Positions 1-12,330 are shown, counted from the first letter of the stretch. The stretch is 64,000 bases of DNA from Aldrovandia affinis (GCA_029706075.1 JAINUG010000011.1:4287501-4351500); one strand, 5' to 3'. Notes: generated by a model from the sequence alone, not told the origin. Made by a program: numbers and translations.

Positions 1-175
1 CTACCAATTTAGTAGCCAATTCCACCCTCTATTTTTCATGTCAATCCCCCCCTCGTATAGTGAGTTTGCTACCGTAGTCCTGTGACCGGTAGTGACAAGG
101 ACGAAGTATCATTTCGAGTGACAGCACTCACCAGGCTGTCGACCGTAACTCCAGTACTACACAGCCACTCTGATT
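1..175 (-). repeat. tRNA-derived SINE family A, partial copy
   Basis: Matches the element at 42260-42590 over its non-tRNA part: a TAGCCAATT start, then GTCAATCCCCCC, the GTAGTCCTG..ACCGGTAGTGAC block and the CACTCaCCAGG..CGACCGTAAC block. The tRNA-like head is missing because this copy breaks off near 175. Confidence 0.75.
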
Positions 176-283
176 TGGAAATAATGTTGCATTCCATGTA
201 TATTTTACCAGCCACTGGAATGAACCCAGACATACAACATTGCTAGAACCTTGAGGCAGAAATGCTAGGAAGCCGATAAGTAA

Positions 284-800
284 GTAAAGTAAGTAAAACT
301 TTATTTCTATAGCGCTCTTCTCAGCACGGGTGCACAGGGTGCTTTACATCAATAAAAATAGAATGCATCAATACAAAATTCAATCAAACATCATCTAAGA
401 AATAAGATAAAAACATAAACAGGAACATAGAGTGGCTATGGATGACTAAAAAGCCTGCCTAAACAGGTGAGTCTTTAATTGGCATTTGAAAGTGAGTTCT
501 GAGGGAGCGGCTCTCAGATCAGGGGGGAGGGCGTTCCAGAGCCTCGGGGCCGTCACCTCAAAAGCTCTGTCCCCTTTCGTTTTTAGTCTGGTCCTGGGTA
601 CGACCAGGAGCTCCTGGTCGGATGACCTCAGTGACCGGCTGGATGAGTAGGGGTGGATGAGGTCAGTGATGTAGACGGGGGCTTGGCCATGGAGGGCTCT
701 GAAAGCGAACACCAGGACTTTGAATTTGATCCTGAGTTGCACCGGGAGCCAATGCAGAGATGCTAGGATGGGGGTGATGTGGCATGATTTCTTTGACCTG
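284..800 (-). mobile_element. L2-like LINE fragment (3' end, minus strand)
   Basis: On the minus strand the segment encodes the usual end of an L2-clade ORF2: PILASLHWLPVQLRIKFKVL with degeneration, then LRSSDQELLVVPRTRLKTKG and APRLWNALPPDLR...LKTHLF. The 3' end carries the typical GTAAAGCACCCTGTGCACC / AGCGCTATAGAAATAAAG region and a (TTACT)n tail at 284-300. It is 5'-truncated and not functional. Confidence 0.85.
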
Positions 801-1283
801 GTGATTTAAATGATTTAAATTTAAATTTAAACCGATGGTGTTTAAATATCTATTCAGTGGATATGCTGTATCAATAATAGCATTTCTTTACCGTACAAGA
901 AAAGTTCCTTGGTGATATTTTTCATGATTAACTCATTTATAGCAACATTTGAGAGCTACAAATGAAACAAATGTTTTTTATTATGATATGAGACCAGCTG
1001 AGGAAGCTTGTGAGCAGGCTGAAAGCATAAAACGGCTTCCTTGACTTGAGGCAAAAGTCATTTTCACCCAGGGACATTAGCTGTGCTTATACAGTTTTTG
1101 GACAGCTGCAATGATTGAACTTCTCCTATCTTTAAATATTGATAATGGCTGCTATTCCTGGACCGGCAGTAATCTATTTTGTTTTATGAACGTATGAGTA
1201 TAAAGACCTTTGATTCGGTTGTCTTTTATCAGACTAAGCGAACATTGAATGATGGCATGTGTGTGTGTGTGTGTGTGTGTATA

Positions 1284-1835
1284 CAGTACCAGTCAAAAGT
1301 TTGAGTACACCTTCCATCTGGATTACAGATAATTGGGCACTCCTTCATTCTTTAGCAAGATAACGACCCGAAACACACCTTGATGTTGTGCAAGAACTAT
1401 CTGGTGAGGGAGGAACGTGAAGGACAACTCAAACTAATGGCCTGGCCAGCACAGTGTCCAGACCTCAATCCCATAGAACTTGTATGGGATGAACTGGACA
1501 GAAGAGTCAACGCAAAGCAACCCACAAGGGTCTCTGGGAATTGTTGCAGGAAAGCTAGGAAGACATGTCGCTGTTTCTGCTGCTGAAACGTATTAAACGA
1601 ATGGCCCGTGTTTATGAGGCTGTTATCACAGCAAAGGGTGGCTATTTTGAGGAATCCAAGATTCAATTTTCAATTCAATTTTCTTGAATATTGCTTTGAT
1701 GTTCCTTTTGTTTATTGTTACATGTGTTTTTTGTCATTTTCAAGTATTTACAGAAACTTATATGGTGTAAAACATTGTAAATTATGAGGTAAACCTAGTT
1801 TCCAGGAGGTGTACTCAAACTTTTGACTGGTACTG
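1284..1835 (+). mobile_element. Tc1-like deletion derivative with perfect 28-bp TIRs, copy 1
   Basis: A 552-base element flanked by TA dinucleotides (1282-1283 and 1836-1837). The ends are perfect 28-base inverted repeats beginning CAGTACCAGTCAAAAG. Inside, on the + strand, is only the C-terminal transposase part: a QDNDPKHT block (second catalytic Asp) preceded by a stop, then CPDLNPIELVWDEL (third catalytic acid). The N-terminal DNA-binding part and first Asp are absent. A second copy with the same deletion is at 60317-60861. Confidence 0.93.
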
Positions 1836-2234
1836 TATATATGTATATATATATATATATAATTTATGCAGTCATATCACTTATCCTTTGTAACCAGGTA
1901 ATGAAGAGCCAGCAGTGATATCATATTGTTGTTTCTGTGATACTATAGAAGCCAATCCTTGTATTCCCCCCAAGTTTCAAGGAGAATGCGATTAACAGGA
2001 TTTCTGAAACTAAAGATATGTCACTTTGTGGTCCGTATCTGTTCTGTTCCTTAGGCTTAGTGCTCATCACCTCACAGTAACTGTTATATATACAATGTTC
2101 CATTGTAATGTTGAACCCTAGGAAGGTTGTCAGGAGCGATGATATGGAAATCCAGTCGTTTCCGGTACCTGCAGCGTTAGGGTAGGCAGAGCATCCAAAT
2201 TGATTTTCACATTGACAGAAATGAAAGTGTTCTG

Positions 2235-2465
2235 TCTCCCCTGCAGCAGAATCAGTGCGCTCTAACATCTCCTCTGCAGTGCAGAATCAGTGCTTTCTAA
2301 CATCTCTCCTGCAGTGCAGAATCAGTGTGCTCTAACATCTCCCCTGCAGTGCAGAATCAGTGTGCTCTAACATCTCTCCTGCAGCAGAATCAGTGCACTC
2401 TGATGTCTCTCCTGCAGCAGAATCAGTGCACTGTAACGTCTCGCCTGCAGTGCAGAATCAGCTGT
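2235..2465. repeat. Minisatellite, about 35-base unit
   Basis: Six to seven copies of a unit built around CCTGCAG(TG)CAGAATCAGTG followed by CTCTAACATCTC. Copies differ by a TG insertion and point changes. No coding content was recognised. Confidence 0.85.
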
Positions 2466-3439
2466 TCTCTCTCTCATTAAGTCCTTTAACGTTTGTCACA
2501 CCCGATGCGCCAGCAAGGCTGAAACGATGAACTCCACAATTTCGGCCACAAGATAACATCCTCCGACCAGCTTCACCAGCGCATCGTCTACATTTCCTTT
2601 TGAACTCTTTTGAATGTCTTTCACACTTTAGCTCCTCTTTGCCATTTCCTTCCCACAACGTTCAGGTGGAGTTCAGGCCGAGATTAGAAGCTTGTGTTAT
2701 GAAATCAGATAGAATGCATCTCCTTTTATAGCAGAAAATATAAAAGAAAATCATGTGTCCACTGAAAACCGACAGTTCTGTGCATGTGCAATTCAGGCTG
2801 GAAACACTTTTCTTTCCTTTTTTCCTGAGCATAAGCTCAAAAGGCCATTTGCTCTACATTGATCATATCTCAGTTATTGTAGTAGGAGTCTAAAGTGACA
2901 TTCCACCAGACCTTCTGAACAGGTGCTTTCATGTGGCTTTTATGTGCTGGAAGATCACAGATTTCATGAAAAGGATCATGGGATTGATCATTAGATATAG
3001 TCATATGGTATATTAGACTGTATCAACCATTTCTCCTAAGTTCTCACTGGTGATCAATAATGCAAAATCATTCCCGATCTCTTAATCACCAGTCATCCAT
3101 TGTTACAGATCTCTGCACTTATCTTGTTCTTTGCTATTTTAAGTCAAAGTTATATGTTGCGCATTACCCTCGGGAGTGTAGGGGAAATGCATGTAGCAAG
3201 ACAGTTTTTTCTGGTTGGCATGTGCTTTCCTCGCTCAGGCCGGTGCCAGGTATTTGATCGACCATAGGAAGCGCTGTTGAGTGAAGAGGCAGGAATAAAG
3301 CCCTGACAACTGAATCCCTCCCTCATTGGTTGACTATGGCGTGTTATGCATCGCCCAGTGGGACTCCTGGCCACAGTCAGTACTGTAAGGTACATCACTG
3401 CCCTAGCAACAAGTGTCTCGGCTAGATATACCACTCAGG

Positions 3440-3563
3440 AGCCCTATCTATTATTCCTCTCCTATCATCTATTACATCATCATCTATTACACCTGTCACC
3501 TATTACATCATCATCTATTATATCATTATCTATTACACCATCATCTATTACATCTGGTATCTA
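3440..3563. repeat. CATCTATTACA minisatellite, left part
   Basis: Imperfect tandem copies of CATCTATTACA(CC/TCAT), ending at the TA that flanks a Tc1-like element. The same array resumes at 4784, so the transposon inserted into it. Confidence 0.85.
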
Positions 3564-4783
3564 CACTGCCTGTCCAAAAAAAAAAGTCACACACTCTAAT
3601 ATTTCGTTGGACCGCCTTTAGCTTTGATTACGGCACGCATTCGCCGTGGCATCGTTTCATAAGCTTCTGCAATGTCACAACATTTATTTCTGTCCAGAGT
3701 TGCATTAATTTTTCTCCAAGATCTTGTATTGATGATGGGAGAGTCGGACCGCTGCGCAAAGTCTTCTCCAGCACATCCCAAAGATTCTCAATGGGGTTAA
3801 GGTCTGCACTCTGTGGTGGCCAATCCATGTGTGAAAATGATGTCTCATGCTCCCTGAACCACTCTTTCACAATTTGAGCCCGATGAATTGTGGCATTGTC
3901 ATCTTGGAATATGCCCATGCCATCAGGGAAGAAAAAATACATTGATGGAAAAACCTGGTCATTCAGTATATTCAGGTAGTCAGCTGACCTCATTCTTTGG
4001 GCACAAAATGTTGCTGAACCTAGACCTGACCAACTGCAGCAACCCCAGATCATAACACTGCCCCCACAGGCTTGTACAGTAGGCACTAGGCATGATGGGT
4101 GCATCACTTCATCCGCCTCTCTTCTTACCCTGATGCGCCCATCACTCTGGAACAGGGTAAATCTGGACTAATCAGACCACATGACCTTCTTCCATTGCTC
4201 CAGACTCCAATCTTTATGCTCCCTAGCAAATTGAAGCCTTTTTTTCCTATTAGCCTCACTGACAAGTGGTTTTCTTAAGGCTACACAGCTGTTTAGTTCC
4301 AATCCCTTGAGTTCCCTTCGCATTGTGAGTGTGGAAATGCTCTTACTTTCACTATTAAACATAGCCGTGAGTTCTACTGTTGATTTTTTACGATATGATT
4401 TCACCAAAAGTGATCGCCGATCACAATCATTCAAGATTTTTTTCCGACCACATTTCTTCCTCGAAGATGATGGTTCACCACTATCCTTCCAGGTTTTAAT
4501 AATGCGTTGGACAGTTCTTAACCCAATTTGAGTAGTTTCAGCAATCTCCTTAGTTGTTTTCTTTGCTTGATGCTGGCCAATAATTTGACCCTTCTGAAAC
4601 AGATTAACATCTTTTCCACGACCACAGGATATGTCTTCCGACATGGTTGTTTAATGGTTGCATCAGTTAGGGTTAAATAACGTGTTGCCAAAACATATTA
4701 ATCACTGCAGTAATTATCCAATGGAAGGCTCTTACCTATTTGCTTAGTTAAATCCAGGTGATTTTTTTTTTGGCCAGGCAGTG
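3564..4783 (-). mobile_element. Near-complete Tc1-like transposon
   Basis: A 1220-base element flanked by TA (3562-3563 and 4784-4785). Its inverted ends start CACTGCCTGTCCAAAA on the left and, read inward from the right, CACTGCCTGGCCAAAA. It contains one transposase reading frame on the minus strand (4644 down to 3628). It interrupts a CATCTATTACA minisatellite, which marks it as younger than that array. Confidence 0.93.
3628..4644 (-). pseudogene. Tc1-like transposase with one in-frame stop
   Basis: A 339-codon frame of normal Tc1-family length with a single internal stop. It starts MSEDISCGRGKDVNLFQKGQ and has a paired helix-turn-helix region (EIAETTQIGLRTVQRIIKTW) with a GRKK-type basic linker. 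It then reads to WSD (first catalytic Asp), where codon 159, normally Glu in the WSDESRF block, is TAG (4168-4170). The same frame continues with [22 protein letters not shown] (second Asp) and [13 protein letters not shown] (third acid). No frameshift is visible. It would be inactive unless the stop is read through. Confidence 0.9.
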
Positions 4784-5060
4784 TATTATACCTGTCATCT
4801 ATTACATCATCTATTACATCTGGTATCTATTACACCTGTCATCTATTACATCATCATCTATTACACTTGTCCTCTATTACACCTGTCATCTATTACATCA
4901 TCTATTACACGTGTCATCTATTACATCATCTATACACCTGCCATCTATTACACTATTATCTATTACACCTGGCATCTATTACATCATCTATTACACCTAT
5001 AATCTATTACATCATGATCTATTACATCTGTCATCTATTACACTTGAATCTATTACCTGG
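4784..5060. repeat. CATCTATTACA minisatellite, right part
   Basis: Continuation of the array at 3440-3563 on the other side of the Tc1-like insertion, with about 15 imperfect CATCTATTACA(CCTGT) units. Confidence 0.88.
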
Positions 5061-6816
5061 ATCTTTTTATTAATTTGAGAATAAAGTATTGACAACAAAC
5101 AAACGAACAAACACACAAGCTGTTTGTGTGTGTGGGAGTTTGTGCGTGTTTGCGTATATGTGTGGGGGTGCGTGTGTGTGGGCGTGTGTGTGGAGAAAGG
5201 GAAGTGGATGATAAACTCTTTCTGTCAGTATGTGTCAGGGTGTTTGTAATTTGCTGGGCCCGGCTGCCCGGCGCGCTGTTTATATGGGGTCGTGTTCTGT
5301 GTCACCATACACAGGGAGATTAGCTCGCCTCTCCACCCCCCTTCAGGCACGTAGCGGCTCTCATTCTCCGACAATCACAGCCATTCATCACCCGCGCGAC
5401 GCCACAGCCTGGGTACAGCCGTCCGGCCCTGTGTCTTCTTTCCACCCCCCCAGCACACGCGCTAATCGGCCAGAAGACCCAAAAATACATCATCAGAATC
5501 ACTTACCAGACAGTAACGGCCCCTTTGGTCCGGCAGCGCACAGGCCGCTCAAGCTTTCAGGCCATTAAGGCCCAGGATCCTAATCCGAGTCACAGCGGAG
5601 ACGTTTGTCTTCGGCGGTCAGGTGATTATGTCATCATTGAATTGATGTCAGACAAGGCAGAATCCCCCTGCAGGGATTGAGGGCAAACAGTCCTCTCCCT
5701 CTCTCTCCCTTCTCTCCCTCCCCCTCTCTCCACAGCCCCCATCAAACAAGCCTGCGACGGCAGAGATATTGAGTGCTAAAAATTCATAGAAAGGAGCCAC
5801 ATTGGGTAGTGACTGCTTCAGTAGCTTGGACCCTTAAACCAACTGTGGCAGTGGTTGTGGCAGGTGCTGATTTGGGAATTGTGGATCATCTTCGCAGCGT
5901 TTTTTAAAATTCAGATACAAAGCACTTGGCTGTGCTATAGGGTGCTATGCTCCTTCTCAGATCATTCTCAGATCATCACCTTCCCTACCATTTTGGTTAT
6001 GTGTCCATTATTTTTTATTATGGAGCAACATGTTTTTAGTGTTTTAGTGTGTCAATTATTTAACTAAGCAACCACCAGAGAATGTTCTGAAATGTTCTGA
6101 ATGCTTTGAATTACTGTCTGCAATTGGAGTCCCGCCCACACAAGATTGTGATTCATCAGAAGTAGTAACAGACCATTGGCAGAGTAATGCCACATGGAAG
6201 TGAGAAATTGTGAGGCTATCCGGAGGGAGCTGTGTAATTAACAATGTGATAACAGTGAATAATGTCTCATAAAGTGGAATTGGAGGGCTGTTAAGGGGCC
6301 AGACAGATCCAAGCTGTCGGAATGATGTGCAAGGTGTTAGAGCTAAGAGCTTGGGACTCTTCCCTGTCCCACAATGCACTGTGGCTCCATCGCCATTGGT
6401 TGGGGCATTCCGAGAATTATATATATATATTTTTTTACTCCTGATCAAGGTGTTTCATTTTCTAATACCTTTTGTTTTCTTTGTTGTTTTGCTTTGATGT
6501 CTAAAACACGTGGGACCTATACACAAGGTTAATTGTGTAAATTATGGTTATAATTATGTGCATTGTAATTTAAATGTATTTTTGTGTTCTGTCCAGATCC
6601 TTTTAGCCATTTCAGCCAATCAGAATTATTTGTGTAGGGAATTTGTCACAGTGGATTTATTCTGTGGTCCATGAGTGACCACTGATGCTGTTTTATATCC
6701 CCAGACCAGATCTCTTGCATTAATAAACCCTGTAGAGTTGGATTTATCTGTGTCTTTCCCTCACTTCTGTCTGTTAATTAGGCACACACACATACAGATA
6801 ACTGTACTGGATGCAT

Positions 6817-7055
6817 ACAGGTAACTGCCAAAATAAAGGAAAAACTTGAGTAAATTAAGGGTTCTGGCAGCTCTCTTATAGTTTGGGGTGCATGTTCCAT
6901 GGTTTAGGTCCACTCAACCCCTTAAAGGGCAAGGTAAACGCCAATAAATGCAAAGCCATCCTGAGTTATCACCTTCAGCCTATGGTGAAGTATTTCTATC
7001 CTGACGGGAGTGGTCTCTTCCAGGATAGAAATACTCAATTCCATATTGAGGTAAG
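6817..7055 (+). mobile_element. Tc1-like transposon, left part
   Basis: Begins with a terminal motif of the AGGTAACTGCCAAAATAAAG type found at the ends of a common fish Tc1-like family. It then encodes transposase fragments on the + strand: LGCMFHGLGPLNPLKGKVNA, then NKCKAILSYHLQPMVKYFYP and DGSGLFQD, the region around the second catalytic Asp. Similarity stops near 7055. The matching right end is at about 10550-10645. Confidence 0.8.
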
Positions 7056-7443
7056 GAATTGTGTACAATACTTTTTTAATGCTGGTAATATAGTATTTAC
7101 CTTTAGGATAGTTTTATTGTTTTGATAAAACATCTGTGAGATGAACTTTTGATGCCTGTGGAGCAAGCTGAGTAACATTAAACAATGAGATTTGAAGGCA
7201 ATGCCAGACCTAGCTTTTCCCTGAGGTGAAAATTATATACATTTTGTTTATTCTTTAACTTTAGTAATGTCATCGACATATTTCAAGAATATGAATAGAT
7301 TTTTGTAGTGAATCCGAAATTTAGAAAAATTATCCTCAGACAATGTTAGATAAGTAGCTTGCTAGCAAATAAATGCATTCAAGGTGCACTCAACAAAAAA
7401 ATAAGTGCTGCAAGGTATTTTTTGTAATGTTATCTAAAATCAT

Positions 7444-7914
7444 ATTTGATAACTGATAAGAATATTTGTTATTGGGTATCAGAAGTAAAACTAACTAAAC
7501 AGCTTGCTGTAGATTAACTGTTAGATAGATAGGCTAGCTAGCTGTGGCAGCTACAGGGAAAAAACTAGGGTTGTAATGTTAACCAAAAGAGTAATCCATT
7601 TGGAAATGCATCCTACTAGCTAGCTACATTTAGGTGTCTGTTTATATATTATGTTTTCTGTTTTACGTTTTCTAATATAGTTTTTGATAACTGATCTGCA
7701 CTTTTATCAATATTTGTAATTGGTAAGAGATAAAACTAACTCTAAACAGATAGCTATTTCAATGAGCTTGTTAGATAGATAGGCAAACTCTCTAGCTGTG
7801 GCAGCTACAGGGAACATTTGGATTGCTCTTTTGGCTAACATTACAACCTGTCTGTAAATGCATCCTACTAGCTAACTACATTTAGGCATCTGTTTATATA
7901 TTATATGTTTTCTA
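7444..7914. repeat. Tandem duplication, about 237-base period
   Basis: Two diverged copies (about 7444-7680 and 7681-7914) share TTGATAACTGAT, GTTAGATAGATAGGC, CTAGCTGTGGCAGCTACAGG, GCATCCTACTAGCTA and CTGTTTATATATTAT in the same order. No coding content was seen. Confidence 0.8.
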
Positions 7915-9012
7915 GCAATGGTAAGCCTTCTGATTGTATGAGATGAATGAAAAATGTATGAATTTTGTAATGATGAATGGTGAATTTTGGTTGCTAAATG
8001 ACACATTGGTCCAGCTACCTAGTTCAAGTTTGGGACTACAATAGTCATACATTACCATGCTATTTTAGATAGTTATGTGTTATCAGATTTGAAATGATGT
8101 ACATGCTTTCTCAAATGCAAGTTATAACATATCTTTGAGTAATAAAATGTATCTTCACCTTGCAAGCAAATTGAATGGTAGTTATATAGGCTCTTCCTTC
8201 TTATTGATTATTCCCTTATTTGCTGGAGCAAGTTTTCTAGTTATAGAATTTTGGAAAAACACAATCCGTGTATAAATACACTGTAAAAGGTATTTATATT
8301 CTGATTTCAGATTCTAAATGCTTACAAAATAGGGAAGACTAAATATAGAGGGAAGAATATCTTCATTGGAAAGTAGTCAAACTGGCTAGTTGTTTGGGGA
8401 AAAAACATAGATTTTCCAATCAGATATTTTTTTTGGGGTTGACTTATTAAAAGTTTATTAATATTGTGGTATTGTATGTCATATCATTTGAAATAGCTAT
8501 TCAGCTATTGTAGCTATCAGCTTTCTGGGAGTGTATCATGTTTAAATATGTGGTTTGATACAAGCAAACTATGATCGATTTAATGTTCTTGTATATATAT
8601 TGTTAATAGACTGGTTCACGTTATGATAATAAATGGAACATTCCTGTCCTATCTTTTGCAAGGGCAGGAAAGGGTTGCAAACATTCTTCCTCGAATCCTC
8701 CATCCTTATGAGAGGAAGATTTTGTGTAAGATTTTTCAGGTCATTCTGATTTTTGAGACTTGTATCTTTTCTGATTTTGAATTTCTTGATAAGAATGACT
8801 TTATTTAAAATTACAGTTATATATAACTACAGTTGCTTTTTGAGTTTTGATGAGTGCATAAAACAAGGCTTAGTTATCTGTATTTTGCATTTTGTAGTAA
8901 ATAAGTAATCAGTGAGAAAGGATGACATCAGGAGATGAGACAGTGTCAGGATTGGAAAGACAATTGCACAGGGAAGGAAGAAAGTGTATATTGGATTTGT
9001 TCTGCTATTTGG

Positions 9013-9210
9013 AGCACAGTCAAGTCCAGCTCAGCCCTCCTCTGTAGTTTTCAGCACAGTCAAGTCCAGCTCAGCCCTCCTCTGTAGTTTTCAGCACAGT
9101 CAAGTCCAGCTCAGGCCTCCTCTGTCAAGTCCAGCTCAGCCCTCCTTTGTCATGCCAAGCTCTCAAGTTCAGCTCAGCCCTGCTCTGTCAACCAAGCTCT
9201 CTTAAGTCCA
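9013..9210. repeat. Minisatellite, 40-base unit
   Basis: Three near-perfect 40-base units start at 9013, 9053 and 9093 (AGCACAGTCAAGTCCAGCTC...). Shorter degenerate copies built on CAAGTCCAGCTCAGCCCTCC follow. Confidence 0.88.
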
Positions 9211-9870
9211 TCAGCACTAGATAGTCCCTTTCCATTTCTCAGCATTATCCTGTCAGAGAACCAACAGCTCTTACCATTAGTATGTATTATTGTTTCAGAT
9301 TTATTTGATTATGCTTCAAATCTATCTAACTTGAATATTTGTTCACTTGAAGTAATGTATGTTTGATATCTCCATTTGCAGCACATTCCTGCTTTCCCAC
9401 TCTAAGCACCAGGAGACCAGCAGACCCTTCCCTCTGCCCTCCTCCCTGTCAGATAATTATATGCTGTCAGAAGTCCAAGTAACTCCTTGTCCATTAACCT
9501 GATATGTCTGTTTATTTTGCATCAAATAGAAGTGCCTACAGCAAAGAAGAGGTTATGTCAGTAACACATCTTTTGAATAAAGACTCATGGACTTAATATG
9601 CTAGTTTTATCTGCTAAATGATATGTTGTTACACACATATAAAGACAGTGAGTGCTGTTTAAAAAAGGGGGTGGTTGCTTCACCAAAGATTTTGGTCACC
9701 AGCCGCCACTGCTGTGCCCCCATCCACAGGGCGTGAGTGGTTACTGAATTGTTTGATGAGACAGCGTTTTCCAACAGCATCAACATAACACCAAATTATG
9801 GAATTTCTTGTTGAAGAATGGTGTTGCATCTCTCCAATAGAGTTCCAGACACTAGAAAAAATAGAATATA

Positions 9871-10212
9871 TTCTAATATCTTAGCAAAAATAGTAGACTC
9901 CTATAGAAAAGAACAGTGCAGAAATATAATATAATATAAAAAATGATTTTTACAGAAAGCACCCCAAAAGTAACTCCTCATCCAAACTTTTTCATAGTAT
10001 ATTTTTGGATTAGATTCTTTGGGAAAATATTTTTTATTTTTATATTCTGTTTTTTTGTATTTTGCAGACTGTGTGTGGATATACTGTGTTGCCTGTCATC
10101 TCGGTAAGGTTATGTATAGTGCCTGTATGTTTACATGGATTTTCTATATTATATTATATTTCTACACTGTTCTTTTCTATAGGAGTCTACTATTTTTGCT
10201 AAGATATTAGAA
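9871..10212. repeat. 68-base inverted repeat with 206-base spacer
   Basis: The arms 9871-9938 and 10145-10212 are reverse complements with one obvious mismatch (GCACTG versus CACTGT context at the ACAGTG core). The arms contain ATAGGAGTCTACTATTTTTG and its complement. It may be the termini of a small DNA transposon, but no target duplication was recognised. Transcribed, it would form a long hairpin. Confidence 0.85.
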
Positions 10213-10549
10213 TGTTAATGAGTGTGCTGGAGTGTCTATTTGAGAAATATCGTGGTTCTTCTACATTGCTATTTTCTCCTCAGCATGATGTCATTTCCTG
10301 TTCTAACATGTCGATTTAAGTGTCAAGCTGTTTATTTTAAATACAATGCTGAGGAAGGCTGTTTGCTGAAACGCGTTCGTTGTTATTTGTCTGACTGACC
10401 CAGTGGCATTAAATGATATAAAGGACATTCTTTGAGTGCTGGCGTTTTCTATTTTTTCTGTAAGTTTTTGGCCGTGCACCTTGGAGGTAATTTGATGGTT
10501 CAGTTGTGCTCGCATTTATAACTTCTCACTTGTAGAATATATGCCAAGG

Positions 10550-10645
10550 GGCATTGAAGCTGCTCTGGTGACTCTTGGTGGCCCAATGCCCTATTAAAAT
10601 ACTTTATGTTGGTGTTTCCTTTATTTTGGCATTAACCTGTACATA
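10550..10645 (+). mobile_element. Tc1-like transposon, right end
   Basis: Contains GACTCTTGGTGGCCCAATGC and TGTTTCCTTTATTTTGGCAT ending in an inverted copy of the terminus at 6817. It is the expected right end of the same family. If the two ends are one insertion, about 3.5 kb of other DNA lies between them. Confidence 0.75.
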
Positions 10646-11517
10646 TACACACAACAGTGTTTCTGTCTTTCTCACACACCCGCATACATATATACATACA
10701 TACATTCAGATGTATACTGTACACTCACATACAAACATGAACACAGTATCTCTCTTTCACAAACACACACACACACACACACAGTTTTAGTTTGTCTATT
10801 GACTATTGAGTTTTAGTCTGACTATACAGTAGGTGCTTCTGAAAGAAATTAACTGTTAGACCGTGGATAATTCCATAAAAAGGTAAATATCACTGCTGAG
10901 ATCCACTTTCAATGCCAAGAGTGAATAAAAAGGGGTAGCCAAAATGATTAAAAGAGAGATGAGAGGAACGTATTGAATGCGAAAGAAAAAATATATTGTT
11001 CAACACAATCCAGGGCTGCTGAGGAACGTGTTCCCATGGAAACAGGATTTGTTAGGTGAAGTGACAGTTTAAAAATACACACAGCACTTGTTAAGAAACA
11101 TTACGCAATAGATTTTCTCTCTCTCCTCTCCTCCCCTCCCCTCCACAGTGAATTTGGCTGCCGGAATGACTGCGCAAATGATGGAGAAATATGGCGCTTT
11201 AAAAAACAAAGAAATAATAATAATAATAAATAAATAAATAATAAACAATTGATGTGAAAGGAATGGGGGGAGGTTTGACCCAGTGGGGATGTGTAGGTTT
11301 ACCCAGATCTTTCTTGCGGCTGAGGGCTCAGTAGGCCCAGGGCCTTTGGCTACCCTGGTGGTATGGTTCAGTACACTGTCATGCAAGCTGTGTCAGAGGA
11401 GGGTAATGGGGGGGCCTTGCCTCCGATTCACCACTCTGCTAAGAATAGCAGCTGTTCTGGTTATGCACTGTCCTCGGGCATGGGACTGTTTGAATAAAAG
11501 CCTTATCGTTTCACACA

Positions 11518-11518
<1 letters not shown>

Positions 11519-11565
<47 letters not shown>
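11519..11565. repeat. (TG)n microsatellite
   Basis: An uninterrupted dinucleotide repeat of about 23 units. Confidence 0.97.
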
Positions 11566-11567
<2 letters not shown>

Positions 11568-12029
11568 AGTGAAGTGGGTTAAGTAGACTGGTGCTCAGCT
11601 GATTTCGAGAGGAGTGGAGAAAAGTAGAGGATATGCTGTGATTGCCAGTCTGTCTCCTGGACGGGGACAGAGGAAGTGCAGGAGGGTAGAATACCTGAAT
11701 CCAAGTACACTCTGTGAGGAAATCCAGAGAAAGATTGAGGGTGTTTGGCCCCCGTTTGGTTGGCTCATCCAACCAAACCCTTTCCTTAGCATTCATTCTG
11801 CATCGAAACCTACTGTATTCACTTCCTGAAGAAAAATAATTAACACATCAATTTCAAGCTTCCAATAAGATACACGTATTAAATGGTAAATTTAACTACT
11901 GGTAACATTCCAGTGAGATTTACTCTTGCCATTGTAGAGCCACAGGGTCTGTTGGTTTTTGTTTTCACCTTAAAATCAGCAACTATGTGGTAACGTTCTA
12001 AGCAATCGATTGGATTGTAAATTGCCTAC

Positions 12030-12330
12030 TGCAGCCGTGGTTCGAAACCTGACTGTGCCAGTCTGGCCGTGGCAGGGAGACCTGATCGGGGGCAATGATT
12101 GGCTGTCCGCCCCAGGGGGGTGGGGGAATGTGAGCCGGCACGAGCTCGCCGAGAAGCATGAAGGGTGTATCTAGAAAGTAGGTGGGCGAGTTCCGTCTCG
12201 GAGGAGGCGGATCATTGCCGGCCTGAGGGAATTAGCTTGCCCCGTAGTGACGGGCGGTGAGTTTGTGGGGGAGGTTGAATCGAAAGAAATAGAGGGTATA
12301 ATTGGCTACCAAAGTGGGAGAAAAACTTGA
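12030..12330 (+). mobile_element. tRNA-derived SINE family A, complete-looking copy
   Basis: The left part carries a tRNA B-box-like GGTTCGAAACC. The rest is the reverse complement of the 42260-42590 element, including GGCGAGTTCCGTCTCGGAGG and TATAATTGGCTACCAAA followed by an A-rich end. It therefore reads in the forward orientation. Confidence 0.82.
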
